64,000 bases of DNA from Diogma glabrata (GCA_963693315.1 OY856187.1:383925436-383989435), one strand, 5' to 3'. Positions 36,701 to 48,370 are shown, counted from the first letter of the stretch. Notes: a model not told the origin generated them from the sequence alone. Program-made: numbers and translations.

Positions 36701-38073
36701 TGCGTCACAGGATCAAGAAATATGCCGTTTCTGCAAATTTTTGTAAAAATTTGCTGTTTACTTTTTAATTTACTTTTATTTTCTCTATTCTATCATAAAA
36801 TATTGGCCTATGTCATATTTTGTAAGTGATAGGATTTATTGTTTAGTTATCCATTCTTTAACAAAAAATATAAAACAAAACAAAAAAAGAAAGATTTACG
36901 TCCATCAACACCTTTGAACGTATGTTGTTGAGGGATCTTGGTCTTAAAAGGTTTTTATGTGTTCTTATGATACATTGTAATTCCTACTACACGACACATT
37001 TTATTAAAATAAATAGTAAATATGCTAACAAACATTTTGAGCTGTTTTCTATAAAAATCCATAAAGGATTCTGGAAGTTACTCTCGAAAAAAGTTGAAAA
37101 GAACGAAAAATTTATGTTTTTTTAAATTTTTTTCCATATTTAATGCCATAAATTTTGAACAAACAATGATTGTGAAGAACTATAAGTCACTAGAAATGAA
37201 TGTATTCAATTGAATAGAATGAAAAATTGCTTCGAAAAACGAAAGATCTGTAAAAAATGTTTTATCTCAATTCCGGTCGATTTGGGGAATCGAACCGGCG
37301 TCCTTCTGATCAGAGTTTATGGTTAACAATTTAACCAACTCGACCAGCGACGAGATGAAAATTCGTTGACTTGATGATTGTGAATTTTTTTAATTTCTTG
37401 GAGTCTATAGTTAATTCAATTCCCTTTTTTTTTAAGTTAAAAAACACGAAGATTGGTGCTGGTTGCACTAAGTTATTAAAGTTTTCTGCAAAAAAGTCAA
37501 AACTTAAAATTTGGAAAAAAAATTTTTACTAAGAATAATTTAAATTCTGCAACAAATTGATACATCATATCATGTATAAGTTTGTTAAACCATATCTTTT
37601 TTATATTACCTACCTTCAAGGTAAGTTTCCGGATCTGAATTTGATTTAAAATTCAAGTTTGATAGGAATATGTCCCTTATCCTGTCCAGTTCATCTAAAA
37701 TAATAGATAATTTGTATAATATTTGTAATAACCAAATCTTTTTTATGTTATCTACCAAAATCCTCGACATTTTAAGTCCACTCATTATTTTAGCACAGAA
37801 AAAATTGTGAACTTATAGCGCCATTTTAAAATAAAAATTCAATATAAAAAAAATTTTAAAATATTTAACTTCATCTTGAAATATATGTGTTAAAACTTCT
37901 TATAAATTTTTTTTTTAAATTTAATCAAAACCACTAATCTATTTTTTTCTTATGGCAATGTTCATTACTGTTTGCATATGACGTCAATCAAGCGGGTTAG
38001 GAATATTAGGGATTTTGTACCTACCCAAAAAGTAATCTTCCAGTTCTTCTTCTGTTACAATATCCATCGACAT
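33724..38073 (-). CDS. Five-exon gene, unknown protein of ~571 residues
   Basis: Exons on the minus strand: 38073-38025, 37694-37614, 35532-35432, 35364-35134 and 34977-33724. Introns are 330, 2081, 67 and 156 bp, all GT-AG, with good donors (GTAGGT, GTAGGT, GTATGT, GTAAGC) and pyrimidine-rich acceptors; phases agree (1, 1, 0, 0) and the sum is 572 codons. The start gives MSMDIVTEEELEDYF. Residues 44-77 hold an acidic run (DAIEEEEEFGNE). Residues 78-154 contain KLGYPLRSIIKVETKDDVLR. The last exon has a CLNCHNCNSK cysteine cluster, then Leu/Ile-rich segments such as LLDLSGIRDMNGDTILKIL and IILSYSSLELNNIYLNWDDL that recall degenerate leucine-rich repeats behind an F-box-like LPENVEQKLFKEVV; this is only a resemblance. 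A donor-like GTAAGT at 33777 could mean the exon continues to another exon, making the final LFWFSLLFFTLHYTT intronic. No disabling change seen. Family not recognised. Confidence 0.65.
35565..35910. repeat. Duplicated copy of the gene's first-exon region
   Basis: Shares an ordered run of blocks with 37798-38165: CACAGAAAAAATTGTGA, AGCGCCATTTTAAAAT, ATCTTGAAATAT, GTACC...CCAAAAAG, and AAGATAAGATATATT...CTACAAACGATATTGTTTGA. In this copy the counterpart of exon 1 (about 35780-35835) has lost its ATG and donor, so it is the decayed member of the pair. Confidence 0.7.
36082..36286. mobile_element. 205-bp MITE with perfect 42-bp terminal repeats
   Basis: TAACATAATGTCAATCTCTT... at 36082-36123 is the exact reverse complement of 36245-36286, 42 bases without mismatch. 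The 121-base middle has no frame. T-runs flank both ends, so the target duplication is unclear. It lies in the second intron of the minus-strand gene. Confidence 0.88.
36436..37125 (+). repeat. Dispersed repeat family, copy B
   Basis: Same block order as 27386-27925, and a longer right end: GTTGTTGAGGGATCTTGGTC, AAGGTTTTTATGTGTT and CATTGTAATTCCTACTACAC. Lies in the second intron of the minus-strand gene, antisense to it. Confidence 0.75.
37275..37354 (-). tRNA. tRNA-like sequence (pseudogene or SINE head)
   Basis: On the minus strand it has an A-box-like TGGTCGAGTTGG and a B-box GGTTCGATTCC about 40 bases apart, as in tRNA promoters, and GGTCGA/TCGACC can pair at the ends. The D-stem and T-stem do not form well and no anticodon is assignable, so it is unlikely to be a working tRNA. 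It may be the head of a tRNA-derived SINE. Confidence 0.45.
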
Positions 38074-38165
38074 TTTCGATGTTGTCACAATATTTAGGTT
38101 TAAACAAAAGATAAGATATATTAACACTACACTACACTCTACAAACGATATTGTTTGACTAAATG
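37798..38165. repeat. First-exon region, intact member of a duplicated pair
   Basis: Partner of 35565-35910. It contains exon 1 of the minus-strand gene and the AAGATAAGATATATT block upstream of it, where the promoter would be. Confidence 0.65.
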
Positions 38166-38714
38166 CTTTTTTTAAAACGACGACTTATTTACGAGTAATA
38201 TGTAGTGACTGACTTATGCACTGCCGGTTTAAATAAGTATCTAAAACACATTTGAAACGATTTAGCTTACTTAATTTGGCAGTAACATCAAAATATATAA
38301 AAGCAAACTCGAAAATAAATTTAATTTAATTGATTTATTTAATTTGTTTAATTAAAGAGTTTTCAATACTATTGTTTTTATTTTAAATTAGGTATTACAT
38401 TAACTTAATTATGTATCGAAAAATAAGTTTTATTCCTCTAAAATCTTAAATCCTTTAGTAAATAAACGATAAAATATTTGACATTGACTAATCAAATTAG
38501 ATTTACTTACGAAAAATGTTAGCAAATAACTCAGATCTTTATGTAACTTCAGTGGCGTCATTTCACCAAAATCTTAGGGGGTTCGAGAATTTAAATGACA
38601 TAAAAAGATTTTTTTCATAAAACATAACATGCACATTTTTATACACACATATATTTAAAAGCATTTAAATGGATGGACTTAGAAATGAAAATAAAATGCT
38701 TATGAGCTACCTTG

Positions 38715-39727
38715 GTTACTATGCTAGATCTTTGTCTTCTAGTGTTGTTTCATCGAAGCGAATGCCGCAAAGTTCTGCAAAATCTCTTCTTTTGTTAAAA
38801 ATAATTTTAAATTTAATATCATCTCTGCATTGTTTAAGCATCAAGAAAGTAGTTTTAATTAAAGCGCTTGTGCTAGAAATTATTATATCTTTGCTTTGTA
38901 ACTGTTCAAAGAGTGAATTTGTAAACGACAGCAGATCGTGCAGCATAAAAAAAATGATGGTTTTTCTATACGCTTTTTTAGATCCTGGGCATCACGGGAT
39001 TTAAAATTTATGAGTCACGTAGTCCCAGGATCCATAAAACACCACGGGATTCCAATCCCTACGTGACTCCTCTTATGTCGAATCGTTTTTTTGTTTGTTT
39101 GTTTTCCTTTATTTGTCTCAGACAGAAAGAGTTATGTCTACCCTAAACTGATCAGAGTCAAATCGTTAAAATGTGGAACGAAATGCAAACATTCTTCCAA
39201 ATAATAACTAATTAGAATTTCTATTGCGAGAAAGTGAGACGGTGAAAACGTGCTAACTAGATTGTGCATAAATTTACTATTTAATGCTTTCCTGTAATAT
39301 TTGTTTACTATTTAATTCTTCAAAAAATTCTTTTATTTTAATTGGACTTTTTTCAACCGTTAGGAAATGTGCTTTCAGTGGTTCGTACATTTTCAAAATT
39401 CTTTCAAGTGCTGGCATTACCGCCAGCCAGCGAGTTTCACTGTATCCAATAAGTTGGCTATGTTCCACATTACTTTTGCCGCAGAACTTCTTCAACGTCT
39501 CCAGTAAAGGCAGTAAAATTTCCAAATTTTTTTAAACCTTCCATTTAAATCAGCAGCACTTCTTATTGCATTATTTAGAATATGGGCTGCGAATCCAATA
39601 CCCAATACATTCTGGTTCAAATTCGAGCTTAGCTTGCTTTTAAATTTTCACTTCTTTACGTGACACCACTAAAATTGGTGTTCGTGTTATCAGCACAAAT
39701 TGCAACTAACTTTTTGTCAATGTTAAA
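38715..39727 (-). pseudogene. hAT-superfamily transposase fragment
   Basis: On the minus strand the order is KKLVAICADNTNTNFSG (about 39715), VLGIGFAAHILNNAIRSAAD (39600-39545), YSETRWLAVMPALERILKMY (39440), then a decayed stretch and ISSTSALIKTTFLML with KIIFNKRRDFAELCGIRFDE (38860-38740). CADNTNTNFGG, GC-AAHILNN and ETRWLS are signatures of ZBED/TTF-type hAT transposases; the first holds a catalytic Asp region. Frames change near 39530, 39270 and 38950, and the N-terminal BED zinc finger and the final dimerisation region are not seen. A cut-and-paste enzyme in its family; inactive here. Confidence 0.75.
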
Positions 39728-40248
39728 TAACAACAAGAAAACAAAATAACAACAAAACTTATTCTTGCTACTGGAGCTGGCGGCTTATAGCAACGCTTTT
39801 TTTTATGTTTATCTGTATCTATATGTCTTTTAATATCATAATGTCCACTGTTAATTTGCAAATTCACTCCGACTGGTAATACAATAAACCTTTGCGTCGT
39901 TATATTTTGTTTTTTTTATAAAAGGATAGTCAAATTCAATATCGTATGAGAATTTACGTAAACGTTTTCTATCCGTCTTGATTTGCAGGAGAACTTTTTA
40001 AATATAATTTTAAAAATATGAAGGGGCTGAAATCTCACAGCTCTGAGATATCAAGACTTCGGTCTGGGTTAAGGATTTTGATATAGTTTTCGACAAAAAA
40101 CTTTTATGAGGACATGGTTTTTAGTTTTGGGCAGCGATGTATATCAAACATAGCTCTTTGTTAAAGTACAAGTATTTTTTATCTCTGTTTAAAAATTTAT
40201 TACAAAACTAACACGAAACATCAATACGTTGCCGGAAAATTATAATCA
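39728..40248. other. No gene seen
   Basis: AT-rich sequence beyond the hAT remnant; may hold its lost N-terminal part, but no motif remains. Confidence 0.4.
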
Positions 40249-40500
40249 AAATTCCAAAAATATTGTAAAAATTAAATAAAATCAAACTTTTTCAAAATTC
40301 CAAAAATATTCCAAAAATTAGAACAAAATCAAATATTTAAATTTTTTCTAAATTCCAATAATATTTCAAAAATTCTTAAAAATTCAAACTTTTTCCAAAA
40401 TTCTAAAAATATTGCAAAAATTATTACAAAATCAAAAATATAAACTTTTGCAAAATTCCAAAAATATTTCAAAAACTATAACAAATTCAAAAATTTCCAT
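40249..40500. repeat. Degenerate ~60-bp AT-rich tandem repeat
   Basis: Four or five units of CAAAATTCCAAAAATATT followed by AAAATTAxAACAAAATCAAA. The style resembles the low-complexity tract at 9121-9400. Confidence 0.6.
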
Positions 40501-40549
40501 GTCCAATTTCATTTTAAATTACATTTACGTCATAAAAACAGCTACATTT

Positions 40550-41205
40550 TTTTTTTCAAAAAAATTGGCTGAAAATAAATGAAATCATTTTTTGACACAC
40601 TTGACATTATTTTTTGACAAACTTATAATGCCATAATTCTCTTTAATAATAATAAAACTTCATTTCAAACAAACAATAAATTATATTTTTTTTTTTCAAA
40701 ATATTAGGTAAAAAAATAAATAAAAATCTTTCTTTTGACACACTTGACAACATTGTTTTGACAAACTTATAATGCAATAATCTAGATTTTGGTCTCACAT
40801 ACCAATCCCGACCATCAAAATTTCTCCAAATTCAATGTTCCTACTCGTAATCACTTAAAATGAACGTTTTTTAAGCAAAAAATATGCAAATTTCCTTGTT
40901 TTGACACACTTGACGATTTTTTTGACACACTTCCGGTACAGTTATCGAACACATCGTCCTTTCGGCTCGTCCCATTGAGTAAACCTATTTTTAGAAAAAG
41001 AAATTTTTGAAATCCGTCCAGCGGTTTTCTAGATTTCGTCGGTTGTGACGGACGGCCGGCAGACAGACACACATTTTTTTTTTGCTTTTTTAGAATCAGT
41101 AGGTCCTAAAACGTCGAGAAATGCCAAAAAAAGTGGGGGTAAGAATTTCACTTTGAGCTCATGAATGTAATACTTAGGTCTTTCAGACCGAAGTAAATTA
41201 GTATA
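40550..41205 (-). repeat. Dispersed repeat, hairpin-ended family, copy 2
   Basis: The longest of three copies (others at 19101-19500 and 49945-50290). On the minus strand it runs from ATTTACTTCGGTCTGAAAGA through GTGGGGGTAAG-type sequence (reversed), AACTGTACCGGAAGTGTGTC and GTGTGTCAAAA to an AT-rich end. The 73-residue frame at 40851-41072 lies in it and is not conserved in the other copies. Confidence 0.75.
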
Positions 41206-41820
41206 AATTTATCTTTTATAAATTTAGCTTAAAACTTTTGTTACACAAGTAAAGACTGCAAAACAATTGAAAAAACTTATTTTAATTTTACTGAATAATT
41301 AATATATTTTCTGTATTCTGTAAGTATAAGAGGTATATAATATACCTCTCGTTCTATATTTTGCAAATCTATACCATTTATCAAGTTTTTATGCTCTCTG
41401 CTTTGTTTTGTTCTTTATTGAGAAAAAAAATTATAAATTAGAAAATAATAATTTTACTTTAAAAATTAGAAAATAATAATTTTATCTTCATTTCAAAATT
41501 TGTAACACAAGCTACTATTGATAAATATTAATTTTGCCACAGTTTTTTTAAAATTTTCTCGATATCTTTTTTTTTTCGGGAAATTCTGAACCTTCAACAT
41601 TGAAATTTTCAGTATTGCAAAAAATCCTAAATCCGGAGATTGATATTTTCTTTTTAAAGTGGATCTCTTACAAACACACATTCAGTTAGCAATTAGTTTA
41701 AATTCGACAATAAGTCTAAGAATCAGTTTGGGAAAAGGGCAATGCATGATTATGTTTTCATTTTTTTCCTATATATACTAAGAAAATGACACATTCCCAA
41801 ACTAAGATGTGGATGCGGTG

Positions 41821-42009
41821 TTATTCTTGACAATCTTGGTAAAAGTTTTTCGGACCAATATTCAGGTGGAGCTTTTCGTTGTAGAAGTCGTCAGTTTCTC
41901 TTATATGTTGCATTGTTTGAGCCTGTTGGTCTAAATAGTTCATAGTGACAATCCACAAATTATCAGTGATTGTTAAATAATATTCGCAACGAAGGTGATT
42001 GCTATTAGT
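41821..42009 (-). CDS. Unassigned ORF, 62 codons, coding-like
   Basis: A minus-strand frame open from 42009 to TAA at 41821. It reads CEYYLTITDNLWIVTMNYLD, then QQAQTMQHIRETDDFYNEKL, and ends GPKNFYQDCQE. The first Met is at 41943. Residue composition (Cys, Trp, Gln, Asp) is unlike the AT-driven chance frames around it. I do not recognise a family. It could be an exon or an old transposon piece. Confidence 0.3.
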   Translation of the reverse strand, partial: TNSNHLRCEYYLTITDNLWIVTMNYLDQQAQTMQHIRETDDFYNEKLHLNIGPKNFYQDCQE

Positions 42010-43528
42010 TTATGGTCCATATTCTTCTTTTTTAAAGTTGATTAGGTTTGGGCATGTGAACCCCTATCACATAAAATGAGAAAAGAGGTGTTCTACAATC
42101 AAGAATTTCCCTCAATGTTTGCAAATATTTGCATATTTCGTATCTCATTATTTTCAATTCGGTGAACCTAAATCTAATTCAATAATTAGAAATTTATTAA
42201 TCTTTGGATTCAATTGAATTGAAAACCACAAAACATAAAATTATATTTTACGATTTTTATTCTAATCTCATTATACTCGATAACGTAGATTTATGTGTCC
42301 ATATAACAACATTCATTTATGATTAAATTTTATCACAGACATCATAATTACCAAACGGTTTCTAAAATGTGATTACCTAATTACATTTAATTGATTAATT
42401 TTGTTTATGTTAGATGAGGAGTTCAACGTTATAGATGGGTATGGAAATGAATGTGGTAATTCTAATGAAATTTTATTTGTTTCTGTTTGTTGTTACTGAA
42501 AATAAATCTATGGAAGTTATTATTTATCTACATCTATGAGTGTTTTTTGGGAAGATATTAAAATTCGTTTTTACTGTCTGTGGATACCTATTGTTTTTAT
42601 ATGGTTATCTGAAAAATATATTTTTGGTCACGGAAGGTGATTTCGTATCCCTACAGTTTGAACTGATATCATATTTAATCAAAACTCCTTAGCACTGTAG
42701 CTAAATCCCGAAAAATATTTCATCCACTGTTATGTGGTGTTATTTCTCTTAAGGTTACGGTGAGATTGTATAACATTCGTTTATTTACTTTATCTTTAAA
42801 ACAAAAATCAAAATCGAATTAAAATTTAATTTGTAATTGAACCAACGCCATAACACCATTTTACTATAATTCTATTTACGAATGGTATAATTTCTGTTTA
42901 TTTGATTATATTCTCTGCAAATGAAACAACTATTTTCTATTCGTATATTGTTAATTGCTTAGAATCTAACTCTTGTAATTTTCTATACAATCCACTTTTA
43001 GGAGTTTATTCTTATATAATTTCCTTTAAACCAATTATTTCGTAATAAGTAGATAATTAATTTGAAATGAATTAGAGCGAAAGTGGAAACAAAGATCACG
43101 TATATAATTGTATGAATTGGTCACGTTATGTATGAAACGAAAGGTTAAAAAACAGAAAACAATTTAACATGATGATATTAAAATAAAATCAAATATGTAA
43201 GATAAGAAAAAAGTAAGAAAGAACAAAAGAGTAGCAAATGATAACTAATGGTAATTCTATTGGTTTGGTTTATGGATCAATTTTTCTATCATATATTTTC
43301 TTTTTATTTACCTACTTATGTTCGTTGTACATTAAGGTTAAAGGTGAATGGAAGAAGCTTTGATATCTCTTATTTCTCCCTCTCTCATACAAAACTGAGT
43401 TCATAATTACTAATGTGTATATATACTATCGTAGAAAAAAGGTCATTTCCTACCGGAATCGTAGACATTTTGAACAGTTGAAAAAGTAACTGCAATATTT
43501 AAAGCAAGTCTTGCAATAGGAGCTATGT
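42010..43528. other. No gene seen
   Basis: AT-rich sequence without a repeat or frame that I can support. Confidence 0.45.
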
Positions 43529-43882
43529 GTTGCCGGTTATTATTGAATTGTAAAGTAAATGTTGCATTAAACCTAATTTTAATGCATATCTATAAAATTT
43601 AAAACAACTCTTGCATCATAATTTATTTCTATAGAACAGCTAGAAGTTTTGATACACCTTGCTACAATTTAATACATTAAAAATTTAATGAAATTTCAAA
43701 ATTCACTAGAGTATTATCCATTTTAGAAATATATAGTTAAAATCGTTTCATGTATTAAAACTTCTAGCTGTTCTATAGAAATAAATTATGATGCAAGAGT
43801 TGTTTTATATTTTATAGATATGCATTAAAATTAGGTTTAATGCAACATTTACTTTACAATTCATTCAATAATAACCTGCAAC
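43529..43882. mobile_element. Hairpin (foldback) element, ~354 bp
   Basis: The left arm, about 43529-43655 (GTTGC-GGTTATTATTGAATT, TAAAGTAAATGTTGCATTAA, CAGCTAGAAGTTTT), returns reversed at 43765-43882 with a four-base insertion and a few changes. The about 110-base loop includes TCACTAGAGTATTATCCATT, which recurs at 24370-24420. No frame; a MITE-like element. Confidence 0.82.
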
Positions 43883-44269
43883 GTGTAGTGAAGTGTAATT
43901 CAAATTTCGTAATTGAAAGTCGAGTCACTTTCCCACACGCATTGAATTTGCATTAACAGAAACTTTCATAGTTGTTTTCGTTTTTCCCTTACACAAAGTT
44001 TCTTGTACTCAATCCGTAGTCGTCATCTACAATGGTGTCCGTTTAAAATTTGTCATGAACGGTTGTGCAATTTCCCTAATTTGAATTCGCTCTATTTTCC
44101 AAAAGATAGGAGGAATCAATCAATGGGTCACTTCTCGGTTATTTTATTGTCATGAACCTTTGGAGTTACTTTTGCTTCATTTTATAAAATGTAATTTCCT
44201 ACAATCATTTCGTAATAAATATTTCTGTTTATAATTCCTTTCCAAATTTAGTATAAGTTAATAGTGAGA
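43883..44269. other. No gene seen
   Basis: Between the hairpin element and the next repeat copy; AT-rich, nothing supported. Confidence 0.4.
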
Positions 44270-46660
44270 ACTCTTTAGTGGGTGCACATATTTAACGCAA
44301 GAGAATATCCAATAAGCAACTTATCGTATTTTAGCAAAATGGGATTTTTTTTACTGAATTCACGTTTTGATTATTAATTTAAGTAGTGAATTTTTACTTA
44401 AGTTCAATTTATTATTTAACTAGTGCAATTAGTCAATTTTTTTTATTTAGTTACCAATAAAATTAGTAAAATTAAAAAAAAATGTATATGTTTGTGCCGC
44501 GTTTATTAGTTAATTTTAAAAACAAATGGATTCTGATTCGACTTGATGTCTAACAGTGGACAGCTGTTTTTGGGTTTTTTGCTTTGGTGGACGTCAATAC
44601 GTTTAATTCTTTGTGGTGTAATATTTAAATTAATAATAATAAAATAATCAAAAATACGACACCATAGAATAAATTGTAAAATAATGGTAAATATTAATTG
44701 TAATTTTTTTGTGAAAGTAATGTTTAAAAGCTGTGATAATAGCAGCTGTTTTTGGTTTTTGCTTTGATTGACGTCTATACGAGGAATTTTTTTTGTGTAA
44801 TATTTTACTTAAGAATAATATTAAAATCGATGAAACTAAACCATAGACTAAATTAAAATATAATGGTAAATATTAATTGTATTTTTTGAAACCTGTGATA
44901 ATAGCTGTATTTTTTTGAATTGTGATAAATGATAGTTGTAATCTTAACAAAAAAATTATTTAAGCTCTGGGGTATTTAAGCTACCAATATAGGTGAAAAA
45001 TAAAACAAAATTTAACTAAAAAAAACTGTTACCTTATAAATGAAATAAATTTATAAATTGCTTGTTGAGATAATGTTTCAAATAGATGTGATAATGCAGT
45101 AATACTTATATCTACCCCCGAATCTTTGTGATATATCTGTGTTAACTCTTGCATTGCGGAGCAGAGACCCAGTGAATAAGTCAGGAAGGTAAATTATAAT
45201 TAACATCAGATACCTTATCGCATGCTACGATTGCATCCCGTGTGTCGACTATCTAGATACATTTCCGGGGTAGCCATTTTTTTGGGTGTGGTTACACGTT
45301 GTCATCAACATACCTGCTGAGTATTGCGATACATTTCCGGCAAGAAAGGAAAAGAGTAAAATCACTGCTATCATCAACCAGTTGGATTGTAAAATTTTTT
45401 ACAACGTCTTCGTGATCCGGATAGCTGAACTTACCAATCTATGAACTGGATGGGGATGAGCGAAATTGAACTACGGTAGTGGGATCTGAACAAGCTATGG
45501 GGTGAGTCATTTTTAATATATATATGTGAGGGTGTGTATGTATGTATGAATGGGTGCGTGAGTGTGGGTACATGTGCGTGTATGCACGGGTTGTGTACGT
45601 GTGGGTGAATTAACCTATAATTAAAGCTTTGGTTATTGTTTCTTTCCGTAAATAAATCTGCAGGTTGTAAATTGGCATAGTAGGAGTAGACACATAATAT
45701 TTATTTATTTTTTTTATTTAAATTTTTATTAGTGCATTATTTTATGTGATTTAGTCATAGTCAAAAATTATGTGATAAACCAGAAACGACGGGATTAGAT
45801 AAATTAATTTTATTCGATGCGAATTATAAAGCGATTAATAGTGAAAATGAAATCAAAAATAACAAACGGGATAAATTAAAGAAGTCGGGTGTTGAACGTA
45901 TATTGGTCGATCGTCAGTACATCGAAAGGGACTCAATGTTGCCGGATATGCCAGAAGTGAAACATATAAGAGCAATCCATAATATTGTTATTACATTTAC
46001 AATGTTTCTGGTTCCATATACGTCATACTTTATCGGAGCATGATTTTCATTTTTATAAGCTGACAAATGAATTTAAAAATAAAATCGACATAGCTTTAAT
46101 AATATGGTTCCCATCGTTAGCATGAACATCACGGGGCCAACCGTTTTTTTTTGTGTTTTGGGCTGAACTAGGCGAAGCTAACTCTACAAATAAAATTTTA
46201 GCTCATATTTTCACCTCTATTTACATAAACTATTTCATATTTGTGGGTTATACTTCAACAAATTTAAATTAGTTGTTTATAATCTCCCATTGGTAACATA
46301 TATGGCATTATTGAAAAGAATAATCGGGCTGTTGATGAAAAGCTATGCATTTATATAAATAATCGGCAGTTGTGTGTGTGTCTGGGTACATGTGTGTGTT
46401 TGTGAATGTATGAGGTGTGAGAGCGTGTGAATATGTTCTGTGAATGGTAGGGGGTTTGACGTGGTGATCGTGGTTCTTCCACATAAGGGGGTCGCCAGAT
46501 TCTACTCATTTCACTTGTGTTTTTTTTTCTATCCGTTTATTTGGTTTCAAAATACGCGTACAACATTGTTATTTGTAATGGAGCAGAAGGATTCCTTTCA
46601 CGACCCTATAGGCTGAAGCTAGCTTGGGGCTAAATAAATCTCATCCAGGTGCTATGCCGA
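44270..46660. mobile_element. Dispersed repeat, copy 2 (partner of 14390-16691)
   Basis: Landmarks in the same order as copy 1: AT-rich CAATTAGT start, TATGGGGTGAGTCAT (45498), the GTATGTATGAATGGGTGCGT tract, a second GTGTGTG tract (46370-46440), GATCGTGGTTCTTCCACATA then GGGGGTCGCCAGATTCTACT (about 46485), and a T-rich end. Sequence between the landmarks has diverged. Duplicated AGCTGTTTTTGG...GACGTC blocks occur at 44560 and 44748. No long frame. Confidence 0.5.
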
Positions 46661-46789
46661 CTTGCTATGCCACGAAGAAGCTCTTCACTACAAACGCATA
46701 GCTCCTATTGCAACACTTGCTTTAAATATTGCAATTACTTTCTCAACTGTGAAGAAGCGCCTTGCCGACTGAGATCGTCGTTTTTAAAT

Positions 46790-47250
46790 TCCCCTTTGCA
46801 AAATGCCCAGCCCCACAGGCAAGGTGGATGCTGAACTGATCAGTCATCTCGTTAAGAAATTTCAGGCAGCTCTGATCTACTTTCGGTGTGTTGTGGTTCA
46901 ACACTTAAACGTTTGTTGCAGCCAGACTGTCCGTAAAGATACCGATATTCCTTGCAAATATTACTTTGTATTTCAACCAATCAGAGGCCTTTGTTATAGC
47001 TGCAACTTTAGCCACATATATACGGCACTGGTCAGGTAGGCGGAAAAGGTGGTTTAAAATTAGCTCTTTGCAGAATACTCCACAGCCACAACCTTCCCAT
47101 CCATATGCGACGATTCTCCAGTCCCTTCTGCAAGGAATATCTTTTGTGAAGCCAACTTCCGAGGATGGTTTCGGCATGAAATTCGTAGACTCTCACTAAT
47201 GCACAATGATGCGAATCTCAGAACTTTCATCAAGAGTGTCTGAATTGTCA
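46790..47250 (-). pseudogene. LINE RNase H domain fragment
   Basis: The minus-strand frame 47177-46905 reads AAITKASDWLKYKVIFARNI then GIFTDSLAATNV, continuing in another frame with LNHNTPKVDQS. An A-x-x-KAxxWL followed by xxIFTDSxAA is the middle of the RNase H domain of I/LOA/R1-type LINEs, where the Asp of TDS is catalytic. Frameshifts are plentiful. It lies directly downstream (minus strand) of the RT fragment at 47480-48370 and is probably part of the same element. Confidence 0.6.
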
Positions 47251-47479
47251 TTTTATTTAGGACCGGCCACCAAACCGTGAACCAAGCTATTTATTCAGGA
47301 GATAACATGGGTTTCAAGACCCCATCTTCGTTCAATAGCATTTTTGCACGAGCAAAGAACTTTATAATAGCTTTCCTTACTCTTTCAAGAATATTCAAGT
47401 CAAATAGAGAAGTCCTAAGTTATTAGCACTATCTGTGAATCAAGCTAACTCTGTTAAGGACTAGGTGATCAAATTCACA

Positions 47480-48370
47480 GCTATCAGAGAAGATGCAAAT
47501 AGCACTTTGAATTAGATTCCTAATATTATCAGGATATTTGCCTTCAATAGCAAAATCTGCCCATGAGCAGTCACCATAGAGCCACGTCCTTCCAAGTTTA
47601 ACAACAGATCATTAATAACCAGGTTTCAAAGAAGCCGTGACAATACTCCATATTGCCTCTTCTTACAACCCTGCAAGTAAACTACTCACCGAGATATTCT
47701 CTGTCAACTATGCCCCTAAGAAGCAGAAACAAAACAGATGACAAACGCTTCCTCTACCCCAAGATCACCTCAGGACGGACGTTGTTGAGGGCTTCCTTCA
47801 TATCGCAGAAAGTAACCAAGGAATATTTATTTCAGTCCAAATATTGCTCAATTGAACATATGAAAGAGTACTAGGCTCTTTTCACAGAATTGTCTTCACA
47901 GCATGCATGTTGAGATGTTCACAGCCCTGGAGGTTTGAGTAAACCTCGTAAAAGTTTTCTTGCAATCTTGCCATTGTTGTTAAGAGATAAGAAGAGAGAC
48001 TAATATACTTATGGTCTTTGGGATGGTAATCGTTTGCCCACCTTAGTTATAAAGATTGCATTTTCCTCGGTCTATTTCCTAGGAAAGTGAAAAAATACAT
48101 GTCTGCTCCTAAAAACACTAGCAACCAGGGTTGGGTCATTGGTTTTTAGAATGGCCCTGTGGTCTTGCAAAGATTCAAAGCTTAAACAGCTCGCAAGATT
48201 TGTGGATTCTGTAATTATTTCTTCGGTAAGATTCTGATTAGCCCTGTTGCCATATGCCATGACCACAGTTATCTCAGGGATTCCCGGAAAATACATTTCT
48301 ACCAGGGTTCTAAGGACGCCGCGCACATAGTAGTCCATTGACCATCTTATAGTTATCATATGCTAGTAAG
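47480..48370 (-). pseudogene. LINE reverse transcriptase fragment
   Basis: Near 47860-47790 the minus strand reads YSLVTFCDMKEALNNVRPEV, matching the first catalytic RT block (x-x-D-x-x-x-AFNNV-x-x-E-x-I) of I/LOA-type LINEs, followed by FTCRVVRRG (the RG-PQGG region) and by LNLEGRGSMV-x-AHGQI, where YADD would be expected. Upstream at 48359-48072 a longer frame includes ITVVMAYGNRANQNLTEE and FESLQDHRAILKTNDPTLVA, not assigned to a domain. Heavily mutated. Confidence 0.5.

Noticed and set aside
37730..37790. Extra exon between exons 1 and 2 of the minus-strand gene (around ATGTCGAGGATTTTG, donor GTAGAT)
   Set aside because: No acceptor gives a length that keeps the phase, and joining exon 1 directly to exon 2 is clean.
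38669..39004. 111-residue plus-strand frame
   Set aside because: Antisense to the hAT transposase remnant.
40851..41072. 73-residue frame
   Set aside because: Inside a dispersed repeat whose other copies do not keep the frame.
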